DNA of 64,000 nucleotides from Vicia villosa (Eukaryota; Streptophyta; Magnoliopsida; Fabales; Fabaceae), in contig NW_026705298.1 of assembly GCF_029867415.1 (NCBI RefSeq), positions 1 through 64,000 on the forward strand, written 5' to 3'. The first letter of the stretch is position 1. Every line of letters starts with the position of its first letter. The notes beneath the pieces are model-generated. The model did no database searches. It was given only the letters and a program-made list of their open reading frames with translations, and was not told where the DNA came from. Positions 57,534-64,000 of the stretch are shown here, piece after piece. The translations under genes were made by a program, and so were the position numbers.

Positions 57534-60445
57534 TGTGGTGTCGTTTTGTTTACCTCCCCGTTTCACTTGGGAGGACGGCACGCTAGACCCTTCACGCGAA
57601 ATTTGGAAGGAGAATGCGCCCGTGGTGGGATGAATTTTGTTTCAGTTCTTCCTACGATATCACACGAACTTTCTTATTTGTCCTACGAGTAGGAAAGGGG
57701 AAAAAAGATCTCAACTAAACCCTAGGAGTTTGCTAAGTGTGGGGATTCACCTAGACTAGAAATTCTGGAGTCCGGGGGGTCGGTTATACATAGGGAAGAA
57801 TTTAAGCACCCTATATATCTGTAGTACTCTACAGGAACCTTCTCTGTGTCATTTAAGTTTGTGTTTGCTAATGATTATTGGGAAAGTTTCTCCTTTGTGT
57901 TAGGAGAAGGAATTGAATTGATTAAAAGGAAAACAGACAGACAGACAGACTATTTTTGGTATTTTATTAGCTCGCTGAGATTCCTTGTGAACCTCATGCC
58001 TACATATCCCTAATGGAAGTCAGAGCTTAATGTAGTTCGGGGAACTAATTAATTATTAATGATTTTTGGGTGCCTTGCTTGAAGCTCAAGGTTGAAGCTT
58101 GAATTAAATCTCTGTTTACAGTAAAGAGACATGAAATCATCTTTACAGAGAGGTATCTATACTATTCCACCACAAACATCTTAAGAGTGACAGAAAAGCT
58201 AAAAAATGATGTTTTAAAAAGAGAGGGAGTCTACTTGGTTGATCAAGTATGACGGCCAACATGTTTCTGGATATGACAGCTAACATGCCTCTTGAATGAA
58301 AGATTCTCAACCAAATTAGGGAAAGTTGTACAAGTCCGGGACGCTGGCCAGAGCATGCCTTTCATGAGTCCTAAATGGGAGAATGTTTGAAATGATTGTT
58401 TGTTTTGATTATTTTGAAATGATTGTTTGTTTGTGGAGAGATAGTAAAAATACCTACCTATGAAGATGAGCTATGCCTATCTACTGTTTGAACGATTTGA
58501 TTTTTTAGCTGGCTTGAATGAGGCCCAAGCTTGAGGCTTTTTGATTGATTTATTATTGACTCTGGGAGATAACTCCACTGGGGAATATTTACAAGGAATT
58601 TTTGTGTTCTGTACAAAGCCCAGAATTGAGGCTGACTCTATTTGGAGAGTGTTTATTTGATGGATTTTATTTGGGTGTTCTGTACAAAGCCCAGAATTGA
58701 GGCTGACTCTAGCTAGGGAAAACATTATTTTCTGCCTTGTATGAAGCCCAAGGTTGTGGCTGACTGAGTATGAATGACTCAAATGGGGAAAAGATCCTAG
58801 ATGTTAGGAATCTTTGACACATGAAATATGGTTTATCTGCCTTGTACAAAGCCCAAGGTTGTGGCTACTGAATGATGAAGGACTCACTGAGGGAGACTCT
58901 ATTATCTGCCTTGTACAATGCCCAAGGTTGAGGCTGACTCTTAACAGGGGAATTTATTTGTTTTGGTGCCTTGTATGAAGCCCAAGGTTGAGGCTAACTG
59001 TTTTTTTGTTGGGTTTTGACTCTACTGGAGAGGTTATTTATTTAAAAGACTGATTTTTGGAAGCTAACCCTTTCCAGGGATTTTGACTCAGCTGGTGAGT
59101 TTATCTTTTTTAAGAATGAGGTTTTTGGAAGCTAACCCTTTCCAGGGGTTTTATTCTGTTGGAGAATTTGTCTTTTGAAAAGAATGATTTTTGGAAGCTA
59201 ACCCTTTCCAGGGAATTTGACTTTTTAAACAGATTTTGGAGGCTAACCCTTTCCAGGGGATTTTGTTAAAAATGAAGGAATTAATGGAGGCTAACCCTTT
59301 CCAGGGGATTTAACTTTTTATTGACAGATTTTGGAGGCTAACCCTTTCCAGGGGATTTTGAATGATGGCAGAAAGATTATCTAATTGAGACTTCTTGTTT
59401 AAAGCCCAAGATGAAGGCTGACACTTGTTGAGAATAAGCAAATATGGATCCTAGACTCTACTAAGGAAGATTAATGTAGATAAGGGTGACAGAGACTGTC
59501 CATGTCTCTCATTCCAAAAGGTGTGCTCAATATGAGATTGAGACAATCTTAGCTTGTTTAAAGTCTGGTTTAAATTGGAAGAAACTCACCAGGGTATGTT
59601 AAAAGGTGACTAAAGACCTGTTCCTACAACTTTCATGTTGGAAGTTTTTTGAGTTGTGTAGGTGAAATTTTGAGTTCCCATAATGCCCTCGAAAACCCTA
59701 ATTCCCGACTTTTTGCTCCTTGATGATTCTTCATGAATTTCTTTGGTCAAATGACTTTAATATCCATATATTGATGATATTGATCTTTGAAAGTCATGGT
59801 TTGACCAAAAATCTTAAAAGTCAAAGGTGATCCCATACAGTTGACTTTTTCCAGATAAAGTGAGATTTTGGACTTTTGTGTGGAATCAAGATCTTTTCCT
59901 CAAATGAATGATGTAAATGGGTTATATTGAGGTAGTAGAGGTTCTTGAATCATGTCTTGAGTTTTGGATCCATGCCCTGATTAAAAGTCAACTATCCAGA
60001 TGAATTAGGTCAAAAACCCTAATTGTCGACCAGATGAAATTGATGACTGTGGATCTTGAATTGGAGTGTAATGTCCAATGGATCTTGTTATATGGATCAT
60101 TTGAAGATGATTGAAGCCTTTAACAGATGTCCTGGAGCTTATTGAGATCTCCCAAAGGTGATCCCTGATTTCAGTCCCTGATGGGCTCAAAACCCTAGAT
60201 TGGTAGTCTGAGTAACCTTGAGCTCAGATGATTGGATGTCTAATCAATCATGAAGCTTTTTGCATCCTATGATTGTGTTGTAGATCAATCCCTTTATTGA
60301 TTGATCCTTTGCCTGAGTCTTTCTTGTCTTTGAACATCCTCGATTAAATGTCAGATGAGGAAGTGACTGCCCTAGGCATTTGTTTTGACCTGATGAAAAG
60401 CCTGAAGACATGTAATCTCAGGGGGGTCAAAATTAGGGTATGACA
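57534..60445 (-). repeat. LTR1: 5' LTR of E3, internally deleted (2912 bp)
   Basis: Outer ends match LTR2, but about 2.84 kb is missing at 59624-59626. Sequence equal to LTR2 42213 is joined to sequence equal to about 45055, with CTA shared at the join. Lost are the class III stem-loops, tRNA-like segment, transcription start, TATA box and part of U3. Kept are the class I/II arrays, conserved hairpin, AATAAA and distal U3. Confidence 0.92.
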
Positions 60446-60450
60446 GTTTT
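60446..60450. other. Target-site duplication GTTTT, right
   Basis: GTTTT directly after the GGGTATGACA end of LTR1, matching 21218-21222. LTR X resumes at 60451. Confidence 0.8.
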
Positions 60451-61066
60451 CTTTTATTTTTTCGGCTCCCCCCTATTTGTTAGAAAATATTTGTATTTAT
60501 TTCAGTCCATTTAGGGTATTTCTATACCTAATGGGCCTATTGCCCAACTAACTAATTAATCAATTACATTACTAATAATAATAATTGCAAATAATACTAA
60601 TACTAATGATAGTCCTAATAATAATAATGTTTAAATCGATATAGATAATAGTGGTTAGTAATAATATTAGTATTTGAAATAATAATAATAATAATAATAA
60701 TAAACAATTAACAATAATATTTAAATAAACCTAGTAATATTAATCCTAATAATAATCTTATTAATAATATCACCTAATATTAATATTAATATTAATAATA
60801 AAATTAATAATATTAAATACTAATAGTTAGAAGTAATAAAAATTACTAATAATAATCCAAAAAATGCAAATGTTAGTAAAAGAAAAATAATATTAACAAA
60901 TGATGAAACCTTTGAAACACCTGTTAATCGCACCCCATTTTGTTCTCAAGATATTTTATAAGAGGGCGGGTTTGACAATAGGAATGTCAAACCCCATGAC
61001 TCTTAATTTTGACCCTTGGTGAATTAAAAGATATAGATTTGATCGGGCAAATTTTGGGGTATGACA
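60451..61066 (-). repeat. LTR X, part 2 (U3 end)
   Basis: Continuation of LTR X, ending GGGGTATGACA at 61066. Very AT-rich, with TAA/ATT trinucleotide runs (60570-60860), including about nine TAA units near 60674-60702. It starts with CTTTTATTTTTTCGGCTCCC, which resembles 21172-21200 just left of the insertion; the empty site probably had this motif twice. Confidence 0.82.
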
Positions 61067-61079
61067 GCTGCCCCTGTTC
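61067..61079 (-). other. Polypurine tract of X
   Basis: Element strand GAACAGGGGCAGC directly before TGTCATACCCC. It closely resembles the Ogre tract (AGGGGCATC before TGTCATACCC), so X is a related Tat/Ogre-type element and this LTR is its 3' LTR. Confidence 0.68.
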
Positions 61080-61590
61080 AATCTTCTTAAACCTGAAGAG
61101 TCGGATAGGCACGTCTACCTATCGTAATCTAAAGGTAGAAGATGATTGAACACTGAAATGCCCTGAAATTTGCCTTTGTGGGGAAGAAATTCCATGGGAG
61201 ATGGGCTTACAGATGCCATCCAAGGTAAATACCCTTCTCTTTCGAATGCGAAGCAGATGCTTTCGAAAGGAATCACTGTGTTTCGATTGTAGCACGACCT
61301 AAAAAGGCAACCTGAATTTTATGCAATGTTATGATGCATGCAATGTATGATGCAGTGAGCTTCTCAAAATAAATGAGAGCGGTGTATGTATATGCATTAT
61401 GTATGAATGAGGTATGTTAGTTGAATGATGCATGATTGTCAGTTGAAGCATGTTAGTAGCTTTGAAAAAGAAAAAAAAACCTTTGTTTGATGTTGATGAT
61501 GTTTTGGAGAAGATCACTGCCGAGGGACTAACGTGATAAACCCAATTGAGAAACTTTTTGAAAATCTTGTTATGAAACCCTTTGTGAAAC
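61080..61590 (-). other. X 3' internal region, no gene seen
   Basis: Non-coding. Contains an inverted repeat around CACGTCTACCTATCGTAAT and a stretch with many ATGCAT/TGATGCA words (61310-61450). No domain-bearing ORF. Confidence 0.5.
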
Positions 61591-61725
61591 CCTGTTTACC
61601 TAGAAAAGCTCCTAGAAAGGATGGAATACGTCTTAAAGAAGACTGCCTGGAAAGGCTCCTGAAAAAGGATGGAATATGTCTTAAAGAAGACTGCCTGGAA
61701 AGGTTCCTGAAAAGGACTGATAATA
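61591..61725. repeat. X minisatellite A (about 60-bp unit)
   Basis: Two to three copies of GATGGAATACGTCTTAAAGA-type units with hairpins GTCTT-aaag-AAGAC and GCCT-ggaa-AGGC (61645-61656). Related to array D at 63120-63660. Confidence 0.75.
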
Positions 61726-61811
61726 TTCATTTGATTGTAGAGTGACCACTATGTGGTTGAAATGTATTGATAACTCCGTGTAGAAAATTCTGATATGGGA
61801 AAAAAAATCCC

Positions 61812-62545
61812 TGCACCAATAGGATCTTTTGCTATGATTATAGCAAACTCACCTGCACCAATAGGATCATTTGCTACAGTTATAGCAAACTCACCTGCAC
61901 CAATAGGATTATTTGCTAGGGCTATAGCAAACTCACCTGCACCATTAGGATCATTCGCTAGGGTTATAGTAAACTCACCTGCACCATTAGGGTTATTTGC
62001 TAGGGTTATAGCAAATCCACCTGCACCATTAGGATCATTGCTAGGGTTATAGCAAACTCACCTGCACCAATAGGATCATTTGCAAGGGTTATCGCAAACT
62101 CACCTGCACCAATAGGATTATTTGCTATGGTTATAGCAAACTCATCTGCACCAATAGGATCATTTGTGAGGGTTATCGCAAACTCACCTGCACCAATAGG
62201 ATTATTTGCTATGGTTATAGCAAACTCACCTGCACCATTAGGATCATTTGCTAGGGTTATAGCAAACTCACCTGCACCATTAGGATTATTTGCTAGGGTT
62301 ATAGAAAACTCACCTGCACCATTAGGATCATTTGCTAGGGTTATAGCAAATTCACCTGCACCATTAGGATTATTTGCTAGGGTTATAGCAAACTCACCTG
62401 CACCATTAGGATCATTTGCTAGGGTTATAGCAAACTCACCTGCACCATTAGGATTATTTGCTAGGGTTATAGCAAACTCACCTGCACCAATAGGATTATT
62501 TGCTATGGTTATAGCAAACTCACCTGCCCCAATTGGATTATTGGG
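61812..62545. repeat. X minisatellite B (42-bp unit, about 17 copies)
   Basis: Unit CACCAATAGGATCATTTGCT... with hairpin TTTGCT-agggttat-AGCAAA (62247-62266). GGATCA and GGATTA versions alternate in places, giving an 84-bp period. Because 42 is a multiple of 3, long open frames appear on both strands; they are not taken as genes. Confidence 0.93.
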
Positions 62546-62825
62546 TTTTGCTGTAACAGTCAGACGGGAACTGACTACCAAACGAGAATTGGATTTTTAT
62601 GTACCAGTCAGACGGGAACTGACTACCAAACGAGAATTGGATTTTCATGTACCAGTCAGACGGGAACTGACTACCAAACGAGAATTGGATTTAATGTACC
62701 AGTCAGACGGGAACTGACTACCAGACGGGAACTGGATTTTGAGGTAATAGTCAGGCGGGAACTGACTACCAGACGTGAACTGGACTTTGAGGTAACAGTC
62801 AGACGTGAACTGACTTTAAAAATGA
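62546..62825. repeat. X minisatellite C (about 48-bp unit)
   Basis: Five to six copies. Each holds two hairpins around a similar loop: AGTCAG-acgggaa-CTGACT (62606-62624), and CCAA-acgagaa-TTGG (62626-62640) or CCAG-acgggaa-CTGG (62721-62735). Confidence 0.88.
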
Positions 62826-63119
62826 TTTTCTAGGGCGAGCACTAGACTTTGAAGTGATTTGCCAAGACGAGAACTGGACTTTAAAATGGTTTGGATTGCC
62901 AATAAAAATTGGGTTTTTTGTGATATGTATATGCTAATGCTAATGCGTATGTATGTATGCTAATGCTGATGCAATCCCAAGATTTTATCTCCTTAAACCC
63001 ATTGAACTTTGTTTAAACCATATTTGCACATATACCTCTGCTATGCTTATGCCGGCTTGGTAATGTTTATGTATGTGGATAATGTTTATGCATATGTTGG
63101 TTGATGTAATGGGTGAAAC
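62826..63119 (-). other. X spacer between satellites C and D
   Basis: Non-coding. It begins with degenerate satellite C units and has short TATG/GCTAATGC repeats near 62925-62965. No gene. Confidence 0.5.
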
Positions 63120-63660
63120 GAAGCAATATCTTCTATAAGACTACTCAAAAAGGTTTCTGGCATGGATATGAAAATTTGTCTTAAAGAAGACTACTGAAAA
63201 GGTTTTTTTAGAAATGATAGCAATTTGTCTTAGAGAATACCACCTGGAAAGGCTGTGAGATGTCTTAAAAAAGACTACCTAAAAAGGTTCTTGGGAAGGA
63301 TGATGAATGTCTTAGAGAAGACTACCTAGAAAGGGCTTTAGAAAAAGAATGTCTTAAAGGAGACTACCTGAAGAGGTCCCTGGAAAAGATAACAATTCGT
63401 CTTAAAGAAGACTACCTGAAAAGGTTCTTAGAAATAGAACGTCTTAAAGAAGACTACCTGAAGAGGTTCCTGGAAAAGATGACAATTCGTCTTAAAGAAG
63501 ACTACCTGAAAAGGTTTTTAGAAACAGAACATCTTAAAGAATACTACCTGAAGAGGTTCCTGGAAAAGATGACAATTCGTCTTAAAGAAGATTACCTGAA
63601 AAGGTTCCTAGAAAGGATCGTAGGGTTTGTTTTAAAGAAGACTACCTGAAGAGGTGTAGT
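63120..63660. repeat. X minisatellite D (about 45-50-bp unit)
   Basis: About eleven units with GTCTT-aaag-AAGAC (63399-63412) and ACCT-gaaa-AGGT (63414-63425). Alternate units end AAAGATGACAATTC or GAAATAGAAC. Same family as array A. Confidence 0.88.
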
Positions 63661-64000
63661 GTAATGTATCAACCAATGTATGTAATGCGTGATTTATATG
63701 TATTTGATTGATGCTCCAATGATGGGTTATTGATAACCAACGCGTATATAGCCCGTAGGTTGTTAGATGCTAGCGCGACTTCCCAATCCATATTTTTTGA
63801 ATTCTGCAGATCGTAGTTAGGAGAAAATTTTGTTCGATGTTGTAAAGCGTGAGAACGCCTTTCCCTTTTGCTGCGCCTTGCCTCGGTTTGACCCTTTGGA
63901 TTACTCCACACCTTTAACCTTTGGAGGTTCTCCACACCTTTAACCTTTGGAAGTTCCCCACACCTTTAACCTTTTGGGGTTTTCTTTATGGATTTGATAT
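63661..64000. other. X internal region at the window edge
   Basis: No convincing gene; the 88-codon minus ORF (63669-63935) has no recognised domain. Near 63890-63980 are three copies of a ~26-bp unit, CCACACCTTTAACCTTTGG. Confidence 0.5.

Larger units (their letters stand above)
21223..60445 (-). mobile_element. Tandem Ogre composite: LTR3-E2-LTR2-E3-LTR1
   Basis: Three LTRs in the same orientation separate two internal regions: LTR3 21223-26880, LTR2 40118-45871, LTR1 57534-60445. Both internal regions run PBS, ORF1, gag-pro, pol, satellite, PPT. At 45871-45872 the LTR2 end is followed directly by E3 PPT sequence (GATGCCCC), as LTR3 is at 26880-26881, so LTR2 serves as 5' LTR of E2 and 3' LTR of E3. 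The outer ends share GTTTT. This fits unequal crossing-over between the LTRs of one insertion. Confidence 0.9.

Noticed and set aside
62006..62717. Long ORFs on both strands (191 and 196 codons) with repeated residues
   Set aside because: They cross a 42-bp tandem repeat; a unit length divisible by 3 keeps all frames open. No start context or domain.

Overview
The window looks like plant nuclear heterochromatin made of nested LTR retrotransposons. I found no ordinary host gene. The main family is a Ty3/gypsy element of the Tat/Ogre type: LTRs of about 5.7-6.1 kb, an extra ORF1 upstream of gag, a protease-RT-double RNase H-integrase pol, a probable intron between protease and RT, a PBS beginning TGGCGACTC, and minisatellites between pol and the 3' LTR. 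Ogre is best known from legumes, especially tribe Fabeae (pea, vetch, Lathyrus), so that is the likeliest source. This rests on element type; no host gene confirms it.

Layout, left to right. (1) 1-9503: element E0 (minus strand), truncated by the window edge: start of gag, intact ORF1, leader and complete 5' LTR. (2) 9504-15014: LTR-like DNA of another family (Y) in plus orientation, holding a 184-bp Mutator-type MITE with a 9-bp target duplication. (3) 15015-19281: an older Ogre relic (F2, minus): 3' minisatellite and broken integrase end. (4) 19282-21222 plus 60451-61066: one 2.56-kb LTR of family X (minus), inserted into the F2 pol relic. (5) 21223-60445: a 39-kb tandem Ogre, LTR-internal-LTR-internal-LTR, inserted into the X LTR with the 5-bp duplication GTTTT at both outer ends. 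Copy E2 (21223-45871) is structurally full length. Copy E3 (45872-60445) shares the middle LTR and carries three deletions. (6) 61067-64000: 3' internal region of X, almost all minisatellite.

In the Ogre copies the coding order (minus strand) is ORF1, gag-protease, intron, RT-RNaseH-aRNaseH-integrase. ORF1 (478 codons) is open in all three copies. Gag-pol carries 4 nonsense codons in E2 and a different 4 in E3, so neither could make a full polyprotein. E0 is open as far as the window shows.

The most unusual signal is structural. In the long LTR leader, just after the pol stop codon, and in the 3' minisatellites of at least four elements, short repeats form hairpins whose loops stay constant while the stem arms change together. 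I counted nine such repeat families. A related hairpin with compensatory stem changes lies near the LTR 3' end in the Ogre, X and Y families. The LTR leaders of Ogre and X also contain tRNA-like sequences with A- and B-box motifs. All alignments were made by eye; no identity value was computed.
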